A DNA stretch of 7,706 nt from an uncultured Ruminococcus sp. (GCA_910579835.1 CAJTWQ010000052.1:1-7706), one strand, 5' to 3'; numbered from the stretch's first letter, positions 1 through 7,165 are shown. Notes: generated by a model from the letters alone, not told the origin. Made by a program: numbers and translations.

Positions 1-1707
1 GTCTGGAATTCCGTTGAGAACGGCTATCTGGTTGGTTCGCGAGGATCTGTAGGATCTTCGTTCGTAGCTTCTATGGCCGGTATATCCGAGGTAAATCCTC
101 TGCCGCCGCATTACGTCTGTCCTAAATGCAAGCACAGCGAATTTATGTTGGATGGAAAATACGGGTCAGGCTTTGACCTTCCTCAGAAAAACTGTCCTGA
201 CTGCGGAACGGATATGTCAAGAGATGGACATGACATTCCTTTTGAAACGTTTCTCGGCTTTGACGGTGATAAAGCACCGGATATAGATCTGAATTTCTCT
301 GATGAATATCAGTTCTGGGCGCATCGGTATACGGAGCAGCTTTTCGGAAAATCCAATGTGTTCAAAGCAGGAACAATTTCTGTTCTTGCCGATAAGACCG
401 CTTATGGATATGTGAAAAAATACTGCGAAGAAAACGGTATTACTTTGAATAATGCGGAAATGAACCGTCTTGCTATAGGATGTACGGGCATAAAGCGTAC
501 AACAGGACAACATCCTGGAGGAATGGTTGTTGTTCCTTCCGACTATGATGTTTACGATTTTACTCCTGTTCAGCATCCTGCCGACTCTGCTGATTCTGAT
601 ATTATTACTACTCATTTTACATTTAATTCTCTGCATGATACTATCCTGAAGTTGGACGAACTGGGACACGTTGTTCCGACTCTTTACAAACATCTGGAGG
701 ATCTTACGGGAATTAAAATCAAGGATGTTCCGGCTACTGATCCTAAAGTTATACGGATGTGTACTAACTGTGACGTGCTCGGAGTTACTCCGGAGGAAAT
801 ATATTGTGAGACGGGGAGTCTGGGAATTCCCGAAATGGGTACCGGTTTTACCATTCAGATGCTTCTGGACGCAAAGCCAACTAAATTCAGTGACTTTTTG
901 CAGATTTCCGGGCTCTCCCACGGTACGGATGTATGGCTGGGCAATGCAAAGGATCTTATAAATGAGGGAACATGTACGATTTCTGACGTTATTGGAACTC
1001 GTGACAGCATTATGACATATCTTCTCTATAAGGGCGTTGAACCTAAAATGGCTTTCCAGATAATGGAATGGACAAGAAAGGGAAAGGCTTCAAAGCAGTT
1101 TACACCTGAAATTATCGAAATGCTTAAAAAACACAATGTTCCCGATTGGTATATTCAGAGCTGCTTAAAAATCAAGTATATGTTTCCTAAAGCGCATGCA
1201 GCAGCGTACGTTATCGCAGCTATCAAGCTGGGCTGGTTCAAAATGTACAAGCCGTTGGAATACTATTCCACATATTTTTCTGTCCGCGGAGAGGACTTTG
1301 ACGCTGATCTTGCAGTCAGGGGAAAAGCGGCTGTTCGTGAAAGGATTGAGGAGCTTAAAGCGCTTGGAAACGAACGTACCAAAAAAGAAAACGACCTATA
1401 TGATATTCTTTTGATCACTAATGAGATGCTGTCCAGAGGTTATGAATTTCTGCCGATAGATATTTTCAAGTCTCATGCTGTTGATTATCTTGTAGAGGAC
1501 GGAAAGCTGCGTATACCTTTTTCTGCCATGAGCGGAATCGGTGAAACTGCGGCCAAAGGACTTTATGAATCTGTTCAGAAGGGCGGTTTCATCTCTGTTG
1601 AGGAGCTTCAGGAGATGAGCGGTGTGTCAAAAACAACAATTGATATGTTGAAAAGTGCAGGAGCATTCGGCAATCTGCCTGAATCTGCTCAGTTGTCACT
1701 ATTTTAA
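1..1707 (+). CDS. polC: DNA polymerase III, PolC-type alpha subunit (3' part, 5' end outside window)
   Basis: The replicative DNA polymerase of low-GC Gram-positive bacteria, which copies chromosomal DNA at the fork as part of the holoenzyme. The reading frame is open from base 1, so the ATG at 73 is an internal methionine; 568 codons are present, by my estimate the C-terminal 40 percent of a protein of about 1,440 residues. Numbering from the first visible codon, a four-cysteine zinc cluster is at C40, C43, C65 and C68. Palm aspartates D94 and D96 lie in PDIDLNFS, and LKLDELGH (D219) is the likely third catalytic aspartate. TGQHPGG (168-174) and FPKAHAAAY (395-403) are typical PolC blocks. 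The last five residues, QLSLF (564-568), form a sliding-clamp binding peptide at the extreme C terminus, as expected for PolC. The exonuclease and N-terminal domains would lie upstream. No terminator follows the stop. Identification is very secure. Confidence 0.97.
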   Translation, partial: VWNSVENGYLVGSRGSVGSSFVASMAGISEVNPLPPHYVCPKCKHSEFMLDGKYGSGFDLPQKNCPDCGTDMSRDGHDIPFETFLGFDGDKAPDIDLNFSDEYQFWAHRYTEQLFGKSNVFKAGTISVLADKTAYGYVKKYCEENGITLNNAEMNRLAIGCTGIKRTTGQHPGGMVVVPSDYDVYDFTPVQHPADSADSDIITTHFTFNSLHDTILKLDELGHVVPTLYKHLEDLTGIKIKDVPATDPKVIRMCTNCDVLGVTPEEIYCETGSLGIPEMGTGFTIQMLLDAKPTKFSDFLQISGLSHGTDVWLGNAKDLINEGTCTISDVIGTRDSIMTYLLYKGVEPKMAFQIMEWTRKGKASKQFTPEIIEMLKKHNVPDWYIQSCLKIKYMFPKAHAAAYVIAAIKLGWFKMYKPLEYYSTYFSVRGEDFDADLAVRGKAAVRERIEELKALGNERTKKENDLYDILLITNEMLSRGYEFLPIDIFKSHAVDYLVEDGKLRIPFSAMSGIGETAAKGLYESVQKGGFISVEELQEMSGVSKTTIDMLKSAGAFGNLPESAQLSLF

Positions 1708-1708
1708 C

Positions 1709-1737
1709 TTGACTTTTTCTTGTTAGTATGTTATCAT
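1709..1737 (+). promoter_or_regulatory. Predicted housekeeping-sigma promoter of the his operon
   Basis: A -35 box TTGACT (1709-1714, one mismatch to TTGACA) is followed by exactly 17 bases and a -10 box TATCAT (1732-1737, one mismatch to TATAAT). The -10 box is preceded by TG one base upstream (1729-1730), giving an extended -10 TGTTATCAT. The -35 box begins one base after the polC stop codon. Transcription should start near 1744, leaving a leader of about 38 bases before hisZ. This leader is too short for a T-box riboswitch or a histidine-rich attenuator peptide, so regulation is more likely to act at the DNA through a repressor. The boxes are seen directly; activity is inferred. Confidence 0.78.
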
Positions 1738-1746
1738 AGTATCATG

Positions 1747-1765
1747 TTAGCACGCTAAAGCGTGC
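1747..1765 (+). promoter_or_regulatory. Overlapping inverted repeats in the hisZ leader (candidate operator or leader hairpin)
   Basis: Two inverted repeats share bases. TTAGC-AC-GCTAA spans 1747-1758 with perfect 5-base arms. GCACGC-TAAA-GCGTGC spans 1750-1765 with perfect 6-base arms, or 7-base arms if T1756 and A1759 are counted. They lie just downstream of the predicted start site and end three bases before the Shine-Dalgarno sequence. As DNA they could bind a dimeric repressor; as RNA the second could form a short hairpin with a UAAA loop. A TrpR-family (YerC/HisR-type) regulator is, as I recall, predicted for his genes in Firmicutes and would be a plausible partner. That link is inference. 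No T-run follows, so it is not a terminator. Confidence 0.45.
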
Positions 1766-1768
1766 CGC

Positions 1769-1775
1769 AAGGAGG
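1769..1775 (+). promoter_or_regulatory. Strong ribosome binding site of hisZ
   Basis: AAGGAGG lies six bases before the ATG at 1782, a near-ideal Shine-Dalgarno match and spacing. It fixes the hisZ start. It begins three bases after the leader inverted repeat, so a folded leader could influence ribosome access. Confidence 0.85.
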
Positions 1776-1781
1776 AATAAT

Positions 1782-2978
1782 ATGCGAAATTACGATCTTA
1801 TCACTCCGGAGGGAACAAAAGATCTGTTCTTTGGCGAGTGCATAATCAGGCGGAATATAGAGCAGACTCTGCTTAAAATCTTTAAAAGCAGAGGATACAG
1901 TGAAATGATTACTCCTGGATTGGAATTTTTTGACGTGTTCAATCTGAATTCGTCTTATTTTCCGCAGGAGAACCTTTATAAGCTTACCGACAGCAAAGGA
2001 CGGCTTCTGGTAATGCGTCCCGATTCCACAATGCCTATTGCAAGGGTTGTGGCGACACGTCTGCGTGATGCTATGCTTCCATTGAAGCTTTGTTATAATC
2101 AGACGGTTTACCGTACAGAGCCGGCTCTTAAAGGAAGAAGCGATGAGATTGTCCAGACAGGGGTTGAGCTTATTGGTTCGGAGCTTAAAATTGCCGATTT
2201 AGAGGTGATCTCCACTGCCGCGGAGGCCCTTCGTTCATTTGGTATGGAGTTTTCTATAGAGATTGGTCATATAGGTATTTTTAAGGAGCTTGTAGGCAGA
2301 CTTGATGTTTCGGAACATGTCAAGGAAAAAATACGCCGCAGCATTGAGACAAAGAATTTTCCGGCTCTTAATGATCTCCTTGATTCTTTGGGAAGCAGTC
2401 CTGTTACCGCTGCATTGAAGAAGCTGCCTGCGCTGTTCGGCGGCGAGGAGGTCTTTGAAAAGGCAGAGGAGCTTATGCCTGATGAAAATATCAAGCGAAT
2501 TCTCGATGAATTGCGCATTATATATAATGATTCCCGCGAAATATGTGGCGACGAGGGTACTATAACCGTTGATCTCGGACTGGTAAACAAGACAGATTAT
2601 TATACCGGACTTATTATAAAAGGATATTTGCAGGGGCATGGCGAGGAAGTTATATCCGGCGGACGATACGACAGGCTGATCTCTGAGTTCGGTTATGATA
2701 TACCGGCTGTGGGCTTTGCTATGAATGTAAACGGAGTTGCAAAGGTTATTGAGAAAAACGGAATTCTGCCGGCTGTTCCCACACCGGACGTACTTGTATA
2801 CGCTCCTGCGGGATGTGAAATTTCAGCATTCAAAGCGGCTCAGGAATATCGTGAACAGGGACTTATTGTTGAAAACGCTTTGTTTGAGGATCTTGAATCT
2901 GCCAGAGCATACGCCATTGACAGAAAGATTGCAAGAGTAATTGTAATTGAGGATGAGTCATACGGGGAGGAAGATTAA
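1782..2978 (+). CDS. hisZ: ATP phosphoribosyltransferase regulatory subunit HisZ
   Basis: Regulatory partner of the short-form HisG, a paralogue of the histidyl-tRNA synthetase catalytic core that senses histidine and activates HisG in a hetero-octamer. The 398-residue product starts with the synthetase-like TPEGTKDL (8-15). It carries the motif 2 region CYNQTVYRTEP (104-114) followed by the Q125-T-G-V-E-L block, and the fold-typical SGGRYDRL (292-299) and AVGFAMNV (309-316). At the histidine-binding loop it reads LVNKTDYYTG (267-276), where true synthetases have LVRGLDYYTG. The catalytic arginine is therefore missing, which favours HisZ over HisS, as do the adjacent short hisG and the absence of a full anticodon-binding domain. 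Residues about 335-390 still resemble a shortened anticodon-binding domain (PDVLVYAP, then ARVIVIEDES). First gene of the operon; its TAA overlaps the hisG ATG by one base. Confidence 0.95.
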   Translation: MRNYDLITPEGTKDLFFGECIIRRNIEQTLLKIFKSRGYSEMITPGLEFFDVFNLNSSYFPQENLYKLTDSKGRLLVMRPDSTMPIARVVATRLRDAMLPLKLCYNQTVYRTEPALKGRSDEIVQTGVELIGSELKIADLEVISTAAEALRSFGMEFSIEIGHIGIFKELVGRLDVSEHVKEKIRRSIETKNFPALNDLLDSLGSSPVTAALKKLPALFGGEEVFEKAEELMPDENIKRILDELRIIYNDSREICGDEGTITVDLGLVNKTDYYTGLIIKGYLQGHGEEVISGGRYDRLISEFGYDIPAVGFAMNVNGVAKVIEKNGILPAVPTPDVLVYAPAGCEISAFKAAQEYREQGLIVENALFEDLESARAYAIDRKIARVIVIEDESYGEED

Positions 2979-3607
2979 TGAGCAAACCTATAAGAATAGC
3001 CCTTACTAAGGGAAGGCTTGAAAAAGATACGGTGGGACTTCTGGAAAAGATCGGATTCGACTGCACTGCCGTCCGTGAAAAGGGCAGGAAGCTTATTCTG
3101 CCGATACCGGACGGAAATCTTGAGGTAGTTCTTGCTAAAGCGAACGACGTTATCACTTATGTTGAGCACGGCGTCTGCGATATGGGAGTTGTGGGCAAGG
3201 ATACCATTATGGAGATGGATGGAAAATTCTATGAGCTGGTTGATCTGGGTTTTGGAAGATGCAGGTTTGCACTTGCTGCCAAAAAGGGTTTTGATTTTTA
3301 CAGCGGCTATGGAATCAAGACGATAGCTACAAAGTATCCCAATGTATCAAGGCGATTCTTTGAAAAAAAGGGTATGGATACCGAGATAATAAAAATAGAG
3401 GGTTCTGTGGAGCTTGCGCCGCTGCTGGAGCTGGCCGACGGAATCGTGGATATTGTTGAAACAGGTACGACGCTCAAGGAAAACGGTCTGGAGGTTATTG
3501 AGGATGTAGCGCCTATTTCAGCACGTCTTATCGCCAATACGGTAAGTCTTAAAATGAGACAGGCTGAGATAGAAAATCTTATTAATCTGATAGAGGTGAA
3601 TCTGTGA
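2978..3607 (+). CDS. hisG: ATP phosphoribosyltransferase catalytic subunit HisG, short form
   Basis: Catalyses the first committed step of histidine synthesis: ATP plus PRPP gives phosphoribosyl-ATP and pyrophosphate. At 209 residues it is the short form, which lacks the C-terminal histidine-binding domain of the roughly 300-residue HisG and so needs HisZ, encoded immediately upstream. Visible signatures are the N-terminal LTKGRLEKD (9-17), the CDMGVVGKD block (67-75), the EGSVELAPLLELAD stretch (141-154) and the PRPP-binding loop DIVETGTTL (158-166). The ATG overlaps the hisZ stop (TAATG) and is preceded by GGGGAGG (2964-2970) at seven bases, so the start is firm and translation is probably coupled to hisZ. 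The gene ends in TGATG, overlapping hisD. The family assignment is unambiguous. Confidence 0.97.
   Translation: MSKPIRIALTKGRLEKDTVGLLEKIGFDCTAVREKGRKLILPIPDGNLEVVLAKANDVITYVEHGVCDMGVVGKDTIMEMDGKFYELVDLGFGRCRFALAAKKGFDFYSGYGIKTIATKYPNVSRRFFEKKGMDTEIIKIEGSVELAPLLELADGIVDIVETGTTLKENGLEVIEDVAPISARLIANTVSLKMRQAEIENLINLIEVNL
3593..3598 (+). promoter_or_regulatory. Ribosome binding site of hisD, inside the end of hisG
   Basis: GAGGTG lies eight bases before ATG 3607 and five before the in-frame GTG 3604. Spacing favours the ATG, which overlaps the hisG stop as TGATG, but the adjacent GTG start cannot be excluded from sequence alone. The products would differ by one residue. Confidence 0.6.
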
Positions 3608-4893
3608 TGAAAAAAATATATGCAGACGGTAATGCGGAAGCAGAGTTTCTGACCGATCTTAAAAAAAGAAGCGGCGAGACGAATAAAAAGGTCGAGGAAG
3701 TTGTAAGGGAAATTATTGAGAATGTCAGACAAAGCGGTGATGAAGCAGTAAAGGGCTATACGCTGAAATTTGACGGCAGTCTTCCACAGTATTACGAGGT
3801 ACCGAGAGATGTTATAAATGATGCTCTTACAGAGGCGGATCAGGATTTTGTAAACGCTCTGCTTAACGCTCAGGCAAATATTGCCGATTTCCACCAGAAA
3901 CAGGTGGAGCAGAGTTTTATTGCACCAAAGGAAAATGGAGTTATTCTCGGTCAGAGGATAAGGGGTCTTGAGAGAGTGGGTCTGTATGTTCCAGGCGGTA
4001 CGGCGGCTTATCCTTCAAGCGTGCTCATGAATGCTGTCCCTGCAAAGATTGCCGGAGTAAAAGAAATCATTATGGTGACGCCGCCGCTTAAAGACGGTAC
4101 GCCGAACAAGGATATTCTTGTAGCCGCTGCCGTATGCGGTGTGGACAGAGTATTTCTTTCGGGCGGAGCACAGGCGATAGCAGCTCTTGCTTACGGTACG
4201 GAAGAGATCCCGAAATGCGACAAGATTGTCGGTCCCGGTAATATTTACGTTGCCACTGCGAAGAAATTGCTTTACGGCGTTGTTGATATTGATATGATCG
4301 CCGGCCCCAGCGAGATACTGGTTATTGCTGACGAAACAGCTAACCCAAGGTTTGCCGCCGCTGATCTTATGTCACAGGCCGAGCATGACGTTCTGGCATC
4401 TGCAATAATGATTACAACCTGTGAGGAGCTTGCGGACAGGACAATTGAAGAGATCAGCTGTCAGAAAGAGTATCTTTCCAGAAAGAATATTATTGATAAA
4501 TCCCTGGAGGATTACGGCGCAGTTATCATTGCTCAGAACCGTGAACAGGCTGTTAGACTTGCCAACGAGATTGCTCCGGAGCATCTGGAGGTACTTATGG
4601 AGAACCCAATGGAACTTATCGGTGCATTGGACAACGCCGGTTCAGTGTTCCTTGGTCACTGGTCCTCGGAGCCTTTGGGAGATTATTATGCAGGGCCGAA
4701 TCATGTTCTTCCTACCAGCGGAACGGCACGATTTTTCTCTCCTTTAGGCGTAGCAAGCTTTTCAAAGCGTTCAAGCTATATCTACTACACAGAAGAAGCC
4801 CTCAGAGAAGCAAAGGACGATATTGTTCTGATTGCCGAAAGAGAAGGTCTTACGGCTCATGCCAATGCCATTAAGGTAAGATTTGAAGATTGA
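3607..4893 (+). CDS. hisD: Histidinol dehydrogenase
   Basis: NAD- and zinc-dependent enzyme of the last two steps, oxidising L-histidinol through histidinal to L-histidine. The 428-residue product has the family's usual length, and its key residues sit almost exactly at the E. coli positions. Zinc ligands are Q257 and H260 (in SQAEHD), D359 (in GDYYAGPNH) and H418 (in TAHANAI). The catalytic pair is E325-H326 in APEHLE. The VGLYVPGGTAAYPSSVLMN (124-142) and KIVGPGNIYVATAK (206-219) blocks form the nucleotide-binding part. All catalytic residues are intact, so it should be active. It overlaps the hisG stop by one base; a GTG codon just upstream at 3604 is an alternative start. It lies third in the operon, as is common in clostridia. 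Confidence 0.97.
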   Translation: MKKIYADGNAEAEFLTDLKKRSGETNKKVEEVVREIIENVRQSGDEAVKGYTLKFDGSLPQYYEVPRDVINDALTEADQDFVNALLNAQANIADFHQKQVEQSFIAPKENGVILGQRIRGLERVGLYVPGGTAAYPSSVLMNAVPAKIAGVKEIIMVTPPLKDGTPNKDILVAAAVCGVDRVFLSGGAQAIAALAYGTEEIPKCDKIVGPGNIYVATAKKLLYGVVDIDMIAGPSEILVIADETANPRFAAADLMSQAEHDVLASAIMITTCEELADRTIEEISCQKEYLSRKNIIDKSLEDYGAVIIAQNREQAVRLANEIAPEHLEVLMENPMELIGALDNAGSVFLGHWSSEPLGDYYAGPNHVLPTSGTARFFSPLGVASFSKRSSYIYYTEEALREAKDDIVLIAEREGLTAHANAIKVRFED

Positions 4894-4894
4894 C

Positions 4895-4901
4895 AGAGAG
4901 G
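4895..4901 (+). promoter_or_regulatory. Ribosome binding site that decides the hisC start
   Basis: AGAGAGG lies eight bases before ATG 4910. The same frame is open back to a TTG at 4883, but that codon lies inside hisD and upstream of this site, and no comparable purine-rich site precedes it. The ATG is therefore preferred, and hisC starts 16 bases after the hisD stop. Confidence 0.72.
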
Positions 4902-4909
4902 CGGTTACA

Positions 4910-5974
4910 ATGAGCAATAATAAATGGGAAAGCTTTGTACGCCGGGTTGAACCCTATATTCCCGGAGAACAGCCCGGAGACGCGAATGTTATAAAGCTTA
5001 ATACCAATGAAAATCCATATCCTCCGTCGCCGGCAGTGAAAAGAATTCTGGATGATTTCGACTGCGGCAGAATGCGGCTTTATCCCGATCCCAACTCAGA
5101 AGTTCTGGTTGACGCCGTTGCAGAATATTACGGTTTAAAGCCTTCTCAGATTTTTGTGGGTGTTGGTTCTGATGATGTTATTTCTATGGCTTTTCTGACC
5201 TTTTTCGGATCTCATAAACCTGTCCTTTTTCCTAATATTACATATTCCTTTTACGACGTCTGGGCAGAGGTTTACAGTATTCCATATCAGACCAAGCCGC
5301 TGCGTGAAGATTTTACTATTGATCCTGATGATTATAAAGGTGAAAACGGCGGAATAATTTTTCCTAATCCTAATGCCCCGACGGGCGTTCTTGAAAGCGT
5401 GGATATGATTGATGAAATTGTCAGAGCAAATCCTGATTCTGTTGTTATAATCGACGAGGCTTATATTGATTTCGGCGGTGAAAGCTGTCTGCCGCTTATT
5501 GAAAAATACGATAATCTTCTGGTTGTACAGACATTTTCAAAGTCACGTTCAATGGCAGGAATGAGAATAGGCTTTGCTATGGGAAATGAGAAACTGATAA
5601 AATATATGAATGATGTCAAATTTTCCATAAATTCCTACACCATGAACCATTTGACGCAGCTGTGCGGTGCGGAGGCAGTAAAGGATGACACGTATTTCCG
5701 TGAAACTACGGCTAAGATCATCACAACAAGAGAGCGTGTAAAACTGCGGCTCAGGGAGCTGGGTTTCACATTTACAGATTCAAAAAGCAATTTTATTTTT
5801 GCAGCACACAGCAGCATGGCGGCGTCTGAAATATTCAGCAAGCTTAAAAAGAGGAAGATATATGTCCGTTATTGGAACAAGCCGATTATCTGCAATTATC
5901 TGCGTATAAGCATAGGAACTGACGAAGAAATGGACAGGCTGTTTGAGGCGTTGGAGGATATTATAAATGAATAA
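4910..5974 (+). CDS. hisC: Histidinol-phosphate aminotransferase
   Basis: PLP-dependent fold-type I (class II) aminotransferase that converts imidazole acetol phosphate and glutamate to histidinol phosphate and 2-oxoglutarate. The 354-residue length is normal. Visible residues include NTNENPYPPSP (31-41) at the substrate entrance, the VGVGSDD cofactor loop (83-89), IIDEAYIDF (180-188) with the PLP-contacting Asp and Tyr, TFSKSRSMAGMR (208-219) with the Schiff-base lysine K211, and YLRISIGT (330-337) with the carboxylate-binding arginine R332. The cofactor motif reads NPNAPTG (153-159), with alanine where many HisC proteins have NPNNPTG. I recall this variant from other HisC families, so function is probably intact. 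A broader aminotransferase specificity cannot be excluded from sequence, but the position inside the his operon makes HisC by far the best call. Its last eight bases overlap hisB. Confidence 0.95.
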   Translation: MSNNKWESFVRRVEPYIPGEQPGDANVIKLNTNENPYPPSPAVKRILDDFDCGRMRLYPDPNSEVLVDAVAEYYGLKPSQIFVGVGSDDVISMAFLTFFGSHKPVLFPNITYSFYDVWAEVYSIPYQTKPLREDFTIDPDDYKGENGGIIFPNPNAPTGVLESVDMIDEIVRANPDSVVIIDEAYIDFGGESCLPLIEKYDNLLVVQTFSKSRSMAGMRIGFAMGNEKLIKYMNDVKFSINSYTMNHLTQLCGAEAVKDDTYFRETTAKIITTRERVKLRLRELGFTFTDSKSNFIFAAHSSMAASEIFSKLKKRKIYVRYWNKPIICNYLRISIGTDEEMDRLFEALEDIINE

Positions 5975-6560
5975 ATCTATCAGGACAGGCGAGATAAGGC
6001 GTGAAACACGGGAAACGGATGTTTACATTCTTGTAAGCCTTGACGGCAGGGGAGCAGCGGATATTGAAACTGGCGTTGGATTTTTTGATCATATGCTTAC
6101 GGCGCTTTCCGTTCACAGTGGAATCAGTATGACCGTACGGGTTAAAGGCGATCTTAATGTTGATTGTCATCATACTATTGAGGATACCGGAATAGCTCTT
6201 GGTCAGGCATTGAATCAGGCTCTCGGTTTAAAGTCGGGAATAATCCGCTATGGTTCTGCCTATATTCCGATGGACGAAGCTCTTGCAATGGCAAGTCTTG
6301 ATCTCAGCAACAGACCGTTTCTTGTTTTTAACTGTCCTTTCACAAATCAGAGCTGCGGTGATTACGATCTCTGTATGACGGAGGAATTTTTTCGTGCTTT
6401 TGCTTTTAATTCTGGAATGACACTGCATATCAATTTGATGTATGGCAGTAACGATCACCACAAGGCGGAGGCGGTATATAAGGCTGTGGCTCATGCCTTA
6501 AAAACGGCTGTTTCTGTTAATGAGGACGGTTCGACGCTTTCTACGAAAGGAGTTCTGTAA
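5967..6560 (+). CDS. hisB: Imidazoleglycerol-phosphate dehydratase (single-domain HisB)
   Basis: Manganese-dependent dehydratase converting imidazole glycerol phosphate to imidazole acetol phosphate. The 197-residue product is the stand-alone form, without the N-terminal histidinol-phosphatase domain found in enteric HisB, so that phosphatase must be encoded elsewhere. The internal repeat typical of the fold shows as two metal-binding halves: DCHHTIED (66-73) and NDHHKAEAVYKA (162-173). GVGFFDHML (36-44) and H154 (in LHIN) contribute further histidines. The C terminus LSTKGVL is the standard family ending. The DLSNRPFLVFN stretch (112-122) has Asn where the family usually has Gly, a mild departure. 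GGAGG (5953-5957) lies nine bases before the ATG, inside the end of hisC, so coupled translation is likely. All metal-binding residues I can place are present. Confidence 0.97.
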   Translation: MNKSIRTGEIRRETRETDVYILVSLDGRGAADIETGVGFFDHMLTALSVHSGISMTVRVKGDLNVDCHHTIEDTGIALGQALNQALGLKSGIIRYGSAYIPMDEALAMASLDLSNRPFLVFNCPFTNQSCGDYDLCMTEEFFRAFAFNSGMTLHINLMYGSNDHHKAEAVYKAVAHALKTAVSVNEDGSTLSTKGVL

Positions 6561-7165
6561 TGATTGCAATAATCGATTACGGTGCAGGAAATATTTTCAG
6601 TATGAAAAATGCCCTTGATTATCTGAGATTGGAAAATACTCTTGTATCTGACGAGAAATCCATAAGGGCTGCCGACGCCGTTATACTTCCGGGGGTAGGG
6701 GCGTTTCCTGCGGCTATGGAAAAGCTGTCCGGTACAGGTCTTATTGGTGTTATAAAGGAGGAGGCGGCAAAAAAGCCGTTTCTCGGTATATGTTTGGGAA
6801 TGCAGCTTATTTTTGACAAGGGATATGAATTCGGGGAGTGCGGCGGTCTCGGACTTATCGGCGGAGATGTTCGCAAAATGGAAGATACTGGACTTATCAT
6901 TCCGCACATGGGCTGGAATAAGCTGGAAAAGCTCAACGACTGTCCGCTTCTTGCAGAAATCGGGGAAGATGAGTACGTATACTTCGTTCATTCATACAAG
7001 GCTGACTGCGATGACAGTAATATCAGCGCATACTGCGAATACGGCGGAAAAGTTCCTGCCCTTGTGTACGACGGAAAATTTGTGTACGGAGCGCAGTTTC
7101 ATCCGGAAAAAAGCGGCAGCACGGGACTTAACATTCTGAAAAATTTCGGAGGACTCATAAAATGA
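6560..7165 (+). CDS. hisH: Imidazole glycerol phosphate synthase, glutaminase subunit HisH
   Basis: Class I glutamine amidotransferase that hydrolyses glutamine and channels ammonia to the cyclase HisF, which makes imidazole glycerol phosphate and AICAR. The 201-residue length is normal. The catalytic triad is complete: nucleophile C78 in GICLGMQ, then H181 and E183 in QFHPEKSG. IDYGAGN (5-11), LPGVGAF (43-49), PHMGWN (115-120) and YFVHSY (141-146) are HisH-type blocks and distinguish it from other class I amidotransferases such as TrpG or PurQ. The ATG overlaps the hisB stop (TAATG) and is preceded by AAAGGAG (6546-6552) at seven bases. HisF is expected just downstream of hisA, outside the window. 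Identification is secure. Confidence 0.97.
   Translation: MIAIIDYGAGNIFSMKNALDYLRLENTLVSDEKSIRAADAVILPGVGAFPAAMEKLSGTGLIGVIKEEAAKKPFLGICLGMQLIFDKGYEFGECGGLGLIGGDVRKMEDTGLIIPHMGWNKLEKLNDCPLLAEIGEDEYVYFVHSYKADCDDSNISAYCEYGGKVPALVYDGKFVYGAQFHPEKSGSTGLNILKNFGGLIK

Noticed and set aside
217..921. 234-codon open frame on the minus strand within polC
   Set aside because: It lies opposite an unambiguous conserved gene, shows no recognisable family and has no convincing ribosome binding site; shadow frame.
73..1707. ATG at 73 as the start of a 544-residue gene
   Set aside because: The frame is open back to base 1, and the upstream codons encode the conserved PolC sequence VGSRGSVGSSFVAS, so the methionine is internal.
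1750..1765. Intrinsic terminator for polC
   Set aside because: The stem is short and is followed by CGCAAGGAGG, not a T-run; it also lies downstream of the his promoter.
1708..1781. T-box riboswitch or histidine leader peptide for the operon
   Set aside because: Only 74 bases separate the genes and the predicted leader is about 38 bases, with no His-codon run and no room for a T-box fold.
3307..3894. 195-codon minus-strand frame across hisG/hisD
   Set aside because: It spans the junction of two conserved genes on the other strand and has low-complexity, unfamiliar sequence; shadow frame.
4883..4912. TTG at 4883 as the hisC start
   Set aside because: It would overlap hisD by 11 bases with no good ribosome binding site, whereas ATG 4910 has AGAGAGG at eight bases and gives the usual HisC length.
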